In this document: positions 1 through 10,732 of the stretch, in pieces
Numbering within the stretch: position 1 is the first letter of the stretch
Layout: every line of letters begins with the position of its first letter
Source: Chrysomallon squamiferum
Taxonomy: Eukaryota > Mollusca > Gastropoda > Neomphalida > Peltospiridae
Assembly: GCA_012295275.1 (NCBI GenBank)
Contig: CM022668.1
Span: 8,009,318-8,031,817, forward strand
Direction of reading: 5' to 3'
DNA length: 22,500 nucleotides
Notes under the pieces: generated by a model
Told to the model about the DNA's origin: nothing
Database searches by the model: none
Seen by the model: the letters and a program-made list of their open reading frames with translations, nothing else
Translations under genes and position numbers: made by a program

Positions 1-88
1 GTAACCCGTGAACCGTTACTGACTGTAGGCTTAATTAATATACTGCTTTCCTCTCCCGATTAACCTTTAATTCACGTAATATATGTGC

Positions 89-113
89 GTGTGTGTGTGT
101 GTGTGTGTGTGTG
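89..113. repeat. (GT)n microsatellite
   Basis: Uninterrupted GT dinucleotide run of about 12 units. The flanking sequence up to about 480 is unique and AT-rich, apart from a CpG-containing patch at about 341-480. I see no gene in the flank. Confidence 0.95.
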
Positions 114-479
114 CATAAAGACACGTTCACACATAAATATTGATAAATAGACTGAATGCAATGAATGCTAATAAACTTACATGTTCTTTCTCGTGCAATA
201 TATACAAGTGTTGTAAAACAAATATTAATTCTTTTTTTCCTTCACCACAACTTCATTACATCCAACAAGTAGGTCAGCTGCTATTATCTAATTTTTCTGC
301 TCGATAAAGTCGGATAATCTTTTTTTTTTTCCTTATTACTCCGCGCCGGGATGTTTATTACGAAACTCGAGTAACCAGCTACTTGTTCACAAGCAGACAG
401 CGCGGACCCGCGTGTTTCAGAGTACCCCGACGTCTGACCACAGTAACACACTACACTGACTGCTTAGAGGTCATTGCCC

Positions 480-481
<2 letters not shown>

Positions 482-558
<77 letters not shown>

Positions 559-583
559 TGTCTGTGTGTGTGTGTGTGTGTGT

Positions 584-640
<57 letters not shown>

Positions 641-652
641 TCTGTGTGTGTG
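482..652. repeat. (TG)n microsatellite, long, with sparse TC interruptions
   Basis: About 170 bp of TG repeat broken only by short TCTG or TCTC interruptions near 558, 588 and 640. It is open in several frames (runs of Cys-Val or Thr-His), which is a composition artefact. A complementary (AC)n run at 751-778 lies about 100 bp downstream, separated by TATA-rich DNA, so the two could pair as an imperfect hairpin. Confidence 0.97.
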
Positions 653-750
653 GTTTTTGAGTTTATATATATGACAAACACAGAAAAAAAGGACATACAC
701 AGATATATATATATATTTATAAATATATAAATACAAATACAGAAACTGAG

Positions 751-778
<28 letters not shown>
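751..778. repeat. (AC)n microsatellite
   Basis: About 14 AC units, followed at 823-842 by TATA and a short second CA run. It is the reverse complement of the upstream TG tract. Confidence 0.95.
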
Positions 779-781
<3 letters not shown>

Positions 782-854
782 TTTTATACATACAGATGAT
801 ATACATACACTTATATTATAAATATATATACACACACACACAGATGCACATACG

Positions 855-1450
<596 letters not shown>

Positions 1451-1480
1451 GTCCCCCACCACGCCTCAGCTCCCACCACC

Positions 1481-1527
1481 CCTCAGCTCAGCCCACCCCT
1501 CCCCTCAGCTCAGCCCACCCCTCCCCT
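1481..1527. repeat. 22-bp C-rich tandem duplication
   Basis: Two perfect tandem copies of a 22-bp unit (1481-1502 and 1503-1524, beginning CCTCAGCTCAGCCCACCC) plus a partial third. The wider stretch 1452-1527 is strongly C-rich. On the minus strand it has G-runs of 3-4 separated by 1-base loops and by 9-10-base loops. Confidence 0.93.
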
Positions 1528-1589
1528 AGTGTACAGTGGTAATGAAGACGAGTAGACAAATGTTTCTTCTCGCTGTGACGTTTCACTCA

Positions 1590-1620
1590 GGCTCGCTTGT
1601 AGATCCGCCCCTGGTGCAGA
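1590..1620 (-). mobile_element. fragment of a dispersed repeat with GGGGCGGATCTAC motif
   Basis: Read on the minus strand this contains CACCAGGGGCGGATCTAC. GGGGCGGATC-type strings are, as I recall, common in dispersed non-autonomous elements of marine invertebrate genomes, and a related string occurs near 22,217-22,250. The class is unknown and the ends are not visible. Confidence 0.3.
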
Positions 1621-1736
1621 TGAAAAGTATCTTCTTTCTTCATGTTAAAATGAAAGATAATTTATCTTCTGGAGTCGAGTGAGGGAAGGAACACTTGTTA
1701 TTTAATCTGTCGTTAAAAAAAAACATGGAAAGATAA

Positions 1737-1935
1737 AGGAAGGGAGAAACAACGGAAAGAAAGAAAGAAAGAAAGAAAGGAAGAAAGAAAGAAAGAAAGT
1801 CAAAAAGCAGGATAGAAGCCAAGGGTAATAGTGAAAACAAAGAAAGAAAGAAGGCAAATAAAGAAAAAGAAAGGAAATAAAGAAAAACAAAAGCAAAAAT
1901 AAGAAAAAGAGAGGAAAGAACAATAAAAGAAAATT
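1737..1935. repeat. (GAAA)n and purine-rich low-complexity tract
   Basis: A GAAA tetranucleotide run at about 1754-1799, interrupted by GGAA, followed by about 130 bp of degenerate purine-rich A/G sequence. The minus-strand Phe/Leu/Ser-rich open frames over it are composition artefacts. Confidence 0.93.
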
Positions 1936-2299
1936 AGGATAGAAAGATAAATATCAGGTAAACACCCCATGTATATATGTGTATAAACAGATATTAAAAA
2001 AAAGTCTATAAACAACATCCGTGTAATATGTCGTAAATCGAACCCCAAGTAAACATTTTAAAGATGTTACCGAACTGCGCATAATTATAAGTAAATAACA
2101 GAAGGTTATTGTTTTCTGTGTTAATTCCCTGCACGTTAAAACTGCTCTATAGTCCTTCTTGTATTAAAACATTAACGTTGAAAATGCGGTCAACATCAAC
2201 AAAATTTAATTAGAATTCTAATATCTCTTCTCATACATCAGTAACGTCGTGTTTAACTGTGTGTACGTGATTGATGGCGGAACATGTCAGTCGTTATTT

Positions 2300-3480
2300 C
2301 GCAATAAAGCATATTTCATGTAAACAGTAATATATGTACGCATTTAGCTGTGTTCACACGAAATGGAACATTATTCTCTTTTCGAGAAAAGCGTATTTTT
2401 ATTTTCCGTCGTACATTTTATGTAAACGTTAATATCCGTACGCGTTCAAACTGAACGGAACATTTTCCTATTTGAGGTCAATTTTTGATTTTATTTTATA
2501 GTTTCCAGGAAACAATATTTCTTTATATTTAATTACGTTAAAATTAAACGCCCTGTTTTCACAGTTAAATTAAGTTCTTTTTTTCGAGAAGGTTTTTTTT
2601 TTTTTTTTTTTTGAGTAATGTTTGAATACATTTATCTATGTTTGAATACATTTATCTATGTTCAAGTTTGACAGAGCATTTTCCTTATTCAAGATAGATT
2701 AAGGTGTTTTTTTACTAAATTATTTCTGCGCTTTAATTTTGTTAACACTAAACGTATTTTTCCTAATCGCGATAAAGCAAGGTGCTACCATTTTTTGTTA
2801 CTGTAATTTCGAGAAGGTATTAAGTTTTAATTAATATTTGTGTATATTTAGTTGTTTTTAAATTAAAGATGTATGTGTCTGTATCCAGAGGTAAATTGAG
2901 GTGTGTTTGTTACTGAGTATACATTAAACAGTGTTTGAGTTAAAGGTGTACTAAGTTTCGAGACAAGTCAAGTGTTAAATATTTTGTGAAAATTTTGCAC
3001 GCACTGAACAATGATTAAACTAAAGATCCACTTTTCCCTGTTCACAATAAACTTGAATTTGTTCTTCTGTCACTGAACATTTCGAGTAAACATCAACTTT
3101 AAAATACTCTGAAGTTTGTTCAAATTAAAGCTGCATATATTCATTGCTTCAAATAATTTAATTTGAGTAAAATTTCCACAGCATAATACAGCCTTTTTTT
3201 CAGCTTTTTTCCTGGATAAATTGAATTCTATTTGAACTAAAGGCATTCAGTTGCCATATTCAGAACTGTTGATTATTTACATGGTATTTTCTATTACAAC
3301 ACATCCCACTTCGACTAATTTCAATTATAAAATTACTTACGTTCATTTTCCAAATTCAGAATTGTGTAATCCATTTTATGGCCACTCAGATAATAAATGT
3401 GTTATATAATACAACAGTTAATTTGAATTTCATTTAAATCAAAGGTCATTATAGTCAAACCAGTAATTCAAACCTTATCA
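2300..3480. repeat. degraded tandem array, unit roughly 80-120 bp
   Basis: No gene is visible in this AT-rich stretch, but it is not unstructured. The word TTTCGAGA (last base variable) recurs at 2380, 2582, 2807, 2956 and 3080. Blocks at 2309-2372 and 2411-2464 align (ATGTAAAC, GTACGC and GGAACATT in the same order). GTTCAA then CATTTTCC occurs at 2444 and 2660. TTAAA(C/T)TAAAG-like words recur near 2859, 2937, 3017, 3123, 3234 and 3437, and ACTGA-like words at 2912, 3002 and 3071. I read this as an old satellite or minisatellite whose copies have diverged. Unit length and copy number (about 10-12) are estimates by eye. Confidence 0.55.
2593..2660. repeat. poly-T run followed by a perfect 20-bp tandem duplication
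   Basis: Twenty T residues (2593-2612) are followed, after a short spacer, by two perfect copies of TTTGAATACATTTATCTATG at 2621-2640 and 2641-2660. The duplication is much younger than the surrounding diverged repeats. Confidence 0.93.
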
Positions 3481-3890
3481 TAATTTATTAATTAAATTTC
3501 TCTGCTTAACAATACAGGAAAAGATTATTTGCAAAAAACCTGCAGAACATTTATCACTTTTTGCAGAAAACATAAACACGACGGACACCTTAAAAATATT
3601 TAAAAATATTTAAAATTATTTAAGCCTTTTTGCACTTGAAATAAATATTCTGTGATCTTTTACTACTGGATGTCAGTTATTTTACAACTAATTAGATTTG
3701 TCAGCATGAAGCAATTGTTAATCTGTATCAGTGAGTGCATCAAACTGCGTTTTGTCAAAAATAGATCTAAGACTTTTAGTAACTGAGTTCTTCGTGGATT
3801 CCCCAGTGCTAAATAAATAACAACTATAAAAAAAGTTCGACATAAACGTAATTCGACTTAAGACTAAAAAATAAAAAACAGGTTAGAACA
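3480..3890. other. AT-rich unique sequence with a 10-bp triplet repeat
   Basis: No gene is seen. It contains three tandem copies of TAAAAATATT or a near match at 3591-3620. The rest has no strong structure. Confidence 0.6.
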
Positions 3891-3897
3891 TACATAC

Positions 3898-4053
3898 GTA
3901 GTAAGAGTAGTAGAAGTAGTAATAGTACTAATAGTAACAGAATAGTAATAGTACTGGTAGCAGTGATTGTCGTGGTCGTAGTAATCGTAGCGGTGACGGT
4001 AGTGGTACTAGTAGTAATGTTAGTAGTAGCAGTAGTAGTAGCTGTTGTTGTTA
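3898..4053. repeat. degenerate (GTA/TAG)n trinucleotide tract
   Basis: About 155 bp built from GTA, GTG and GTT triplets with many substitutions. It encodes a spurious Val-rich open frame at 3963-4145. Similar tracts occur at about 17,762 and 21,438. Confidence 0.9.
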
Positions 4054-4171
4054 TTCCTGTAATAGCTCGTAAAAAATACCGAAAACAAAATATTTACCAG
4101 CTCAATACAAATAACGACAGGTTATGCAAACAAGCAAATATATAAATAAATAAACAAAATAGAAAAATAAT

Positions 4172-4470
4172 ATCCTGTTTGGTAATCAAAGAAAAAAATC
4201 AATGATCATAATGTAAAGAGAAAAAAATTTAAACTAATAAACAACACAGTCACACACACACACTACAGACACGTACGTACACGCACACACGCACACCTAA
4301 ATACCTGCTTGGTTGTCAAAGATAAAAAGAATGAGTGGTGACAGGCAATGAAAACAAACAAAAAACAAACAAACAAACAACTTATAAAAAAAAAAAAAAA
4401 AAAAAAAAAATACCCAACAGAGAAAAAGATCCTGCTCGGTTATCAGAGATAAAAATCAGAAATGACAGAG
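4172..4470. repeat. three diverged copies of a ~129-bp unit
   Basis: The phrase CCTG(C/T)T(T/C)GGT followed by TCA(A/G)AGATAAAAA-like sequence begins at 4172, 4301 and 4429, spacings of 129 and 128 bp. The conserved head is about 40 bp. The remainder of each unit has diverged into CA-rich sequence (copy 1) or AAAC plus poly-A (copy 2). The even spacing argues for tandem duplication, not chance. Confidence 0.6.
4352..4410. repeat. (AAAC)n and poly-A run
   Basis: Degenerate AAAC repeats are followed by 25 A residues at 4386-4410. The poly-A run could be a retroposon tail, but I see no retroposon body or target duplication next to it. Confidence 0.85.
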
Positions 4471-4637
4471 CAGACGCATCGCTCGGTTACCATGTTTTAT
4501 TTATTAACTTGTTGTATCTACACGGCTCTCAGATTCCACGCAAATGCATCATATTTTAAGACAAAATTAACGTCAGCTTTTCTCCCTGCGGTGATTACAA
4601 AGACGATTTTCTGATTGTGTCAAGATTGGAGCTGTGA

Positions 4638-4709
4638 ATGAATAACGCCTGTGGAAAGCCCAAACGATTGAAACCAGTTTTTCTAGGTGACGCAGAGTTC
4701 ACTGGTCAG
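4638..4709 (+). CDS. very tentative initial exon, unknown product
   Basis: An ATG at 4638 opens a frame of 82 codons. The first 24 codons (starting MNNACGKPKRLKPV) have ordinary amino-acid composition and end exactly at CAG followed by GTCATG, a fair splice donor in phase 0. Beyond this point the frame becomes Val/Cys-rich low-complexity sequence from GTT and GTG repeats. There is no recognisable domain, promoter motif or partner exon, and chance is the more likely explanation. Confidence 0.15.
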
Positions 4710-4935
4710 GTCATGCGGATTAAACTGTACGAAGCAAATTGTGCGGCTTCAGTTTGTGTTGTGGTAGTTAACGTGCTGCGTGTAGGGAGGCGGTGTTGTC
4801 GTTGTCGTTTGTTTTGTTTTAATTACGTAGTTTGTTGTTTATGTCGTGTTTGCAGTTTGTGGCTTCATTATGTGTGTGGGGGGTAGGTATTTGTGTGGCG
4901 GGTCATGTGTTTACATGTGGGTGGCAGACATGATA

Positions 4936-5081
4936 TATGTGTGTGTGTTTGCATATCTCTGAATGTGTATGTATGTGTATGTTTGTACGTGTGTATGTAT
5001 ATATGTATGTGTGTGTGTGTTTGCATATCTATGGATGTGTATGTATGTGTATGTTTGTACGTGTGTATGTATATATGTATG
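4936..5081. repeat. 72-bp tandem duplication within a TATG/TG tract
   Basis: TTTGCATATCT occurs at 4948 and 5020, and the following ~50 bases match except for a few changes, giving two tandem 72-bp units. TG and GTAT repeats extend the tract to about 5122. Confidence 0.93.
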
Positions 5082-5148
5082 TATGGCTATGTATGTTTTA
5101 TGTATGTATGTATGTGTGTGTGTCAGAAACGCGTTCACACCAAACATA

Positions 5149-5151
<3 letters not shown>

Positions 5152-5201
<50 letters not shown>
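5152..5201. repeat. (AC)n microsatellite
   Basis: About 25 pure AC units. It is inverted relative to the TG/TATG tract immediately upstream (4936-5122), so the pair can fold back. A-rich AAAAAAAC repeats follow at about 5235-5287. Confidence 0.96.
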
Positions 5202-5204
<3 letters not shown>

Positions 5205-5349
5205 ATATATCAATATGTTCGGACTGAAAAAAATTAACAAACGAAAAAACTGAAAAATTAAAAAAACAAAAAAACAAAAAAACAAACCTAAAATACTCGT
5301 GGGTTTTCGGTTTAATGTTTTATCCTCTCCCTTTATAATCCTTCTACTA

Positions 5350-5381
5350 CCCCACCACACCCCAACCCACCCCACCCACCC
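5350..5381 (-). other. C-rich strand with G-quadruplex motif on the minus strand
   Basis: Five C-runs of 3-4 bases (5360-5363, 5366-5368, 5370-5373, 5375-5377, 5379-5381) are separated by 1-2 A residues. On the minus strand this meets the usual G3+N1-7 quadruplex pattern, and the plus strand could form an i-motif. Function is unknown. Confidence 0.7.
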
Positions 5382-6059
<678 letters not shown>

Positions 6060-6063
<4 letters not shown>

Positions 6064-6487
6064 GTACTTGAGATAAAGAAAGAGAGAAGAAAAGATAAAA
6101 GAAAGAAAGAAGTAAAGAAAGGTTGTTAAAACTGATCTGACATTTCGCTGAAGGGACAAACACCTCGAGGTTCACTCATTCTACCACACACTGACAGGTA
6201 GTTGTGTTTTTTAAAGTAGGCTTCTTACTTGGAGTAAATACATTCATTTCAGTCAACAGCTCATTTTGTTCTTCGATTTTGTGTCAGATGTGAACTTTTT
6301 TTTTTTTTTAAATGTTTACGGTAACAATGATTTAAAATAACGTTTTTAAAATATTGCTTAAAAAATAATTAATTCAGTTTCGGTGACGTGGAAAGCACAG
6401 TTCAGTTTTGGTCGCTCAGCAAAATTTTCCCGTTATAACGATTTTCCCAGAAACAAAAGTGTGATATTTAACATGTAGGCAATACAT
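6060..6487. other. unique AT-rich sequence
   Basis: No supported gene. It contains a poly-T run at about 6297-6309 and TTTAAAATA-like sequence. Nothing else is seen. Confidence 0.5.
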
Positions 6488-6615
6488 ATATTCTATCCAT
6501 CCATCCATATATAGATAGATAGATACAAAGAGAGAAAGCGACAGAGACAAAGAGAGAGAGACAGAAAGAGAGAGACAGACACTGTGACAGACAGACAGAT
6601 AAATAATTTTTATAC
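6488..6615. repeat. compound CATC / GATA / GAGA / GACA microsatellite
   Basis: Short CATC units (about 6493-6507), then GATA units (6514-6526), then degenerate GA and GACA units up to about 6602. CA-rich sequence continues to about 6720. Confidence 0.88.
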
Positions 6616-6837
6616 AGACACACACACTCACATACATACGTACATGCGTTTTACTCACACATCGATAAACAGAAAAAACACAAAATGACAGACACGTATA
6701 TAAAATGTGAGCACGCACATACAGCTGTGTTTTCAGTGCATGTGGACGTTTAGGCGGGTGCTCCTATTATGACTGTTTATTTCGTTATGTGCGTCTATGT
6801 ATGTATTTATTGATATAGTCTCTCTCTTATGTGCGTC

Positions 6838-6990
6838 TGATTAGACTCTGCACACAGACAATATTCGGGAACACACTGGCACAGGAGAACAAAGTCCAAT
6901 CACGACCTCACAAACCCGTCAGATGCCGCTGACGAGACTTGAACACCGATTCCCACGCACTCAGAAGGTGGACGACGTTACCGCAAAAAA
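6838..6990 (-). mobile_element. tRNA-derived SINE remnant
   Basis: On the minus strand, GTTCAAGTC at 6944-6936 matches the RNA polymerase III B-box consensus GWTCRANNC. It is preceded by GCGGTAACGTCGTCCACCTT (about 6983-6964), which resembles the D-loop and anticodon-side segment of tRNA-headed SINEs. Upstream of GCGG the expected A-box half is replaced by a T-run, so the head looks truncated or diverged. A unique body with a CGTCAG/CTGACG inverted repeat follows (about 6918-6934), running toward 6840. No convincing target-site duplication was found. The family is not named here. Confidence 0.6.
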
Positions 6991-7131
6991 CTGTTCAATA
7001 ACCGAGGTTAATCATCGCTTCCCGTGAAGCTCGCCGTTCTTTGACTTTTCGTCATTTTTGCGTGCATCTATTTTTTGTAGGAAACCTGGCACTGGCAGGT
7101 TTGTAGTTTAGTTTGAATATTCTCTGTCTAT

Positions 7132-7227
7132 GAATGTATGTATATATGTATATATGAATGTATGTATATATGTATATATGAATGTATGTATATATGTATA
7201 TAAGTATGTATGTATATATGTAAGTAT
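7132..7227. repeat. 24-bp minisatellite, four copies
   Basis: Units begin at 7132, 7156, 7180 and 7204 (GAATGTATGTATATATGTAT...). The first three are essentially identical and the fourth is variant. The minus-strand open frame here (Tyr-Ile-Thr repeats) is an artefact. Confidence 0.95.
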
Positions 7228-7289
7228 GTGTGTGTTTATCTGTCCGTTTGTGTATAAGCGTTATTTCTGACACCTCGCTACCGTCAACA

Positions 7290-7500
7290 ACACAGACGTG
7301 GTGAACGTCACACCCACGCACACTGAAAACCCGGCGTGGTGGATGCTGCACGCGACGTGCACACTTTAACAAACATTGATCAGCGCGGACTCGCGCGCTC
7401 TCTCGTTAGATTGATGCGATTACCCCGGCGACTTTGACCCCTCAGTGTCCGGTCCGGCAAATAAATTCCTCATTAGTCCTGTTCACTTGTCTCGGTTCGC
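7290..7500. other. CpG-rich unique patch
   Basis: A marked rise in CpG and GC content relative to the surroundings, with strings such as GCACGCGACGTGC and GCGCGGACTCGCGCGC. It could be an unmethylated regulatory patch or the 5' part of a dispersed element. Similar strings occur at 398-414 and 8531-8541. No ATG-led frame of interest starts in it on the plus strand. Confidence 0.45.
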
Positions 7501-7685
7501 GTTTGAGAAATGATGTTAATTTAAATGCAGTGTCAGCACAATAACGTCACACATTGATTAATTGAAATTCGTTTTGTTCGGTGACAAATGTGACCACTTT
7601 CCACAAAGGGCACTCTAAGTAACTGATAACACCACCGATTGATGCTTTGTGAAAGCTCTGGCACTTTTCAACAGTTCTGTGGAGT
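7501..7685. other. unique sequence
   Basis: Nothing recognisable beyond ordinary AT-rich DNA. Confidence 0.4.
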
Positions 7686-7830
7686 TTTAATTTTATTTTA
7701 TTTTCAATATATATTTGTTTTTCATTATTTTTTGTTTTTATTTTATTATTATTTTAATTTAATTTAATTTTATTTTACTTTTTATTTAATTATATTTAAT
7801 CTAATTTTATTTTATTTTATTTTATTTTTG
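7686..7830. repeat. (TTTTA)n-type AT-rich low-complexity tract
   Basis: Degenerate ATTTT pentanucleotide repeats, best preserved at about 7804-7830. This is low-complexity sequence with no strand-specific feature. Confidence 0.85.
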
Positions 7831-8029
7831 TTTCCTTTACCTTAAGTTTCTTTTTAATCGATTGATGCCATTTTTCTTCTATCAGAATAGTTTTATCCTA
7901 TTTGAAAAATCCATGTTTCGTTTAATGTTTCTAAAAAGAATATTATAAGGCAAATTAGTACATGCATACAAGAAGAATGAATGATTTTATATATTATATA
8001 TTATTTATTCATTCATGTATAAATACGCA

Positions 8030-8077
8030 AATACATACCACATACACAAATATAATTTCACACACACACAAATATAA

Positions 8078-8134
<57 letters not shown>

Positions 8135-8405
8135 AAACACCCCACAAAAATACACAAAAAGCAACAAAACAACATTCATATCAAAACGCCAACATCATAT
8201 ATATGCACATACAGACAAACATACATAAAAACACACACACATACTACATACATACACATTTATACACACATACATTCATGCACACACACACACACACATA
8301 CATACACACTTAAACACAACACACACACACTGACAAACCTACACACGTCAACACACAAACAACAACAGCTGAACACATAACACCATCACCTGCGCACACA
8401 CACAT
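8030..8405. repeat. CA-rich region with an (AC)n core
   Basis: A pure AC run of about 26 units at 8079-8130 lies inside about 370 bp of degenerate CACA, CATA and ACAA sequence. The plus-strand open frame at 7962-8228 is low-complexity and is not counted as a gene. Confidence 0.93.
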
Positions 8406-8498
8406 GTAATAAAAAAAACCGATGCACGGTGTCGGGTTTCCACTCTGACTAATTGATGAGAGTGAGCGGACAGTGAGCCGAGTGAGTGAGACTCACAG

Positions 8499-8650
8499 TG
8501 GGCGTGGCGTGTTCCAGGCAGACCCTGCTATCGCGCGCTCTATCTGTGTCTGCGGTGTCGGAGTTGCGTGCCACGCCGCTGTTCACGGGACACAACTTTA
8601 TCAAGGTCATCTTCACAGGCCGGGAGAGGAAACGCCCATCCACCTATCAC
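8499..8650 (+). CDS. possible internal coding exon, unknown product
   Basis: A GC-richer island in AT-rich DNA. The frame read from 8486 (VRLTVGVACS...) is stop-free to 8803 and uses G or C at most third positions up to about 8650. It includes FTGHNFIKVIFTGRE. A GTGAAT donor follows 8650. Candidate acceptors end at 8498 (CTCACAG) and 8517 (GTTCCAG), with a branch-like CTGACTAAT at about 8444-8452, but there is no clear polypyrimidine tract. Two other frames are also open here. No family is recognised. Confidence 0.22.
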
Positions 8651-8725
8651 GTGAATAACATTTCCGTTGTTGTGTCATTTTCCTTTTCTTTTTTTTCTTT
8701 TTATTTAGTATGTTTTGTTTGCTTA

Positions 8726-8764
8726 TTTATTTATTTATTTATTTACTTATTTATTTATTTATTA
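8726..8764. repeat. (ATTT)n microsatellite
   Basis: About 10 ATTT units with one substitution. It is inverted relative to the (AAAT)n run at 8926-8963, so the two flank a ~160-bp segment as complementary arms. Confidence 0.93.
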
Positions 8765-8882
8765 TTAGTTTTTGCTTTTTTTTTTTTATTGCTCAATGCA
8801 TGATACGCAAATGATAAAAGTTTCAGGTCTCTGAACGACGGAAGGCTAGTTAAATACCCGTGGACCTTAACTGCGAGGCAAA

Positions 8883-8884
<2 letters not shown>

Positions 8885-8960
<76 letters not shown>

Positions 8961-8963
8961 AAA
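8885..8963. repeat. (AAT)n then (AAAT)n compound microsatellite
   Basis: About 14 AAT units pass directly into about 9 AAAT units. Degenerate AAATAAAATAAA follows. Confidence 0.95.
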
Positions 8964-9459
8964 TAAAATAAACGACAGTGACAAGAACACTACCAAATAC
9001 AATAATAATAATCGTGATGAATAAACTGAGAGTGTGATGATGTTGACGACACAAACACGGGTGTGATTGTAATGATGTGTTGACGTTGTCCAGTGCGCGT
9101 TCACTTGCCAGCTGCTGTGTTTATGTTACTGAACCGTTAAATAAAATCTGGACTCGGTATGAAACATGATTAGCTGCTGGTTTATCATTGAGCTTCTGTG
9201 CTTTTCCCGTTCCAGTCTTTTGACTAGTTCAACCATGTGTTTCATATTTATAAATATATGCATATAAGATATTCCGTATTATTAACAAGAAAGAGAAACA
9301 CCATTTTTTTGTGTGTTTGTTTCTTTGTTTCTTTCTTTTTACCAATTTATTGTTTATATATATATAAATTCACACACACGTACATACATACATACCCCCA
9401 TACATGAACATATGTACATGCATGTGTGTGGGTGTATGTATTGATGAAAGTTTCTCTCG

Positions 9460-9460
<1 letters not shown>
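8964..9460. other. unique sequence with minor CA/TG and T-rich segments
   Basis: No gene is supported. It contains a T-rich stretch (about 9300-9340) and a degenerate TATA/CA/ATAC segment (9355-9430). Confidence 0.5.

Positions 9461-9461
<1 letters not shown>

Positions 9462-9503
<42 letters not shown>
9462..9503. repeat. (AC)n microsatellite
   Basis: About 21 pure AC units. Confidence 0.96.
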
Positions 9504-9507
<4 letters not shown>

Positions 9508-9782
9508 ACGAAAAAAGACGGAGAAACAATCTGTAAAATAAAATATTCCAAATATTAATCAAATCATTGATTTATTAGGTTGAAATGTTAGAAGTTTTCC
9601 GATCGATTCACGCTAGTGCTTAGTATGACTTTTATGTACTCAGATGTGATTAAGCAGTTTACTAAACAAGAAAAAAAAACCAGTGTTACCTTGACAGGCT
9701 ATCAGCTTAGAAACGTTTCTCAAGAACAGCTGAAGAAGTAAATTATCTTTTAAAATCTCATAAAGATCGCTATTCTATACAC
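9504..9782. other. unique AT-rich sequence
   Basis: Nothing recognisable. This is ordinary unique DNA before the duplicated ATT block. Confidence 0.45.
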
Positions 9783-9916
9783 TAGTTTTACTTTTTACAG
9801 TCACAAAAACTGTTTTTCACTCCCGATGTTTTAATGTATCAAAACCCGGTGAATTACAAACTATTATTAGTACTATTAATTATTATTATTATTATTATTT
9901 GTTATTGTTATTGTTA

Positions 9917-9987
<71 letters not shown>

Positions 9988-10052
9988 GTTATTAGTTTTA
10001 CTTTTTATCACAAAACTGTTTTTTTTGATGTTTTAATTATTGAATTACAAAC

Positions 10053-10107
<55 letters not shown>

Positions 10108-10166
10108 TATTATTATTGCTATTGTTTTTGTTATTGTTATTATTGTTATTGTTATTGTTATTATTA

Positions 10167-10228
<62 letters not shown>

Positions 10229-10230
10229 TC
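9783..10230. repeat. two ~210-bp duplicated blocks, each unique flank plus (ATT)n
   Basis: Block 1 starts TAGTTTTACTTTTTA at 9783 and contains GATGTTTTAAT and GAATTACAAACTATTATTA before an ATT array to about 9990. Block 2 starts with the same string at 9993 and repeats these landmarks in order before a longer ATT array to about 10,230. Block 2 lacks three short pieces of block 1 (around CAG, CACTCCC and GTATCAAAACCCGG). ATT arrays include scattered GTT units. Confidence 0.9.
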
Positions 10231-10483
10231 TTATAGTAGGTATAAACTATATTTTTACTATAAATGTTACTCTCTGTCTCTACTGAAATACCAGTAGTTT
10301 AAAAATTAATTATATTTTCTTCCCCGCCAATGGGAAGGTGCATATAATATATCTATACTGCTAATCGATTACATTAACCAAGAAAAAGGCTAATACAGTG
10401 GGTTTCTTCTTTTTATCGTCATTATATAAAATTTTATATAACGTTCGATACGCAAATGTATTTAGATATCGTTAATCATTGAT
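10231..10483. other. unique AT-rich sequence
   Basis: No gene or structured element is recognised. Confidence 0.4.
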
Positions 10484-10597
10484 TGATTTATACATTCATT
10501 CATCGTTTATAGATTCACTCGTTCATTTACTCATTCGTTCGTTCATTTATTCGCTCATTCATTCATTCATTCGTTTATTTATTCATTCATTTATTCT
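10484..10597. repeat. degenerate (ATTC)n tetranucleotide tract
   Basis: ATTC, GTTC and ATTT units over about 110 bp, best preserved at about 10,552-10,574. Confidence 0.9.
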
Positions 10598-10732
10598 GTT
10601 TTTATAATGTTTACCTCAACACGAGAACAGAAAAACCTTGAGCTAGATCTAACGTTAGAAAAAAACATCTGTTAATCTTCACAAGTTTCTGCAATTATTT
10701 GACTTTCTCCTCAAGTTTTTGTGAAAATACAG

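Noticed and set aside
6785-6838. TTATGTGCGTCT at 6785 and 6827 as a target-site duplication of the SINE
   Set aside because: Both copies lie on the same side of the element and do not flank it.
6936-6990. Functional tRNA gene on the minus strand
   Set aside because: The B-box is present, but the A-box half and acceptor stem pairing are missing, so it is a SINE remnant.
8803-10460. GATACGCAAATG at about 8802 and 10,447 as a repeat family
   Set aside because: A single shared 12-mer with no flanking similarity. It may be chance.
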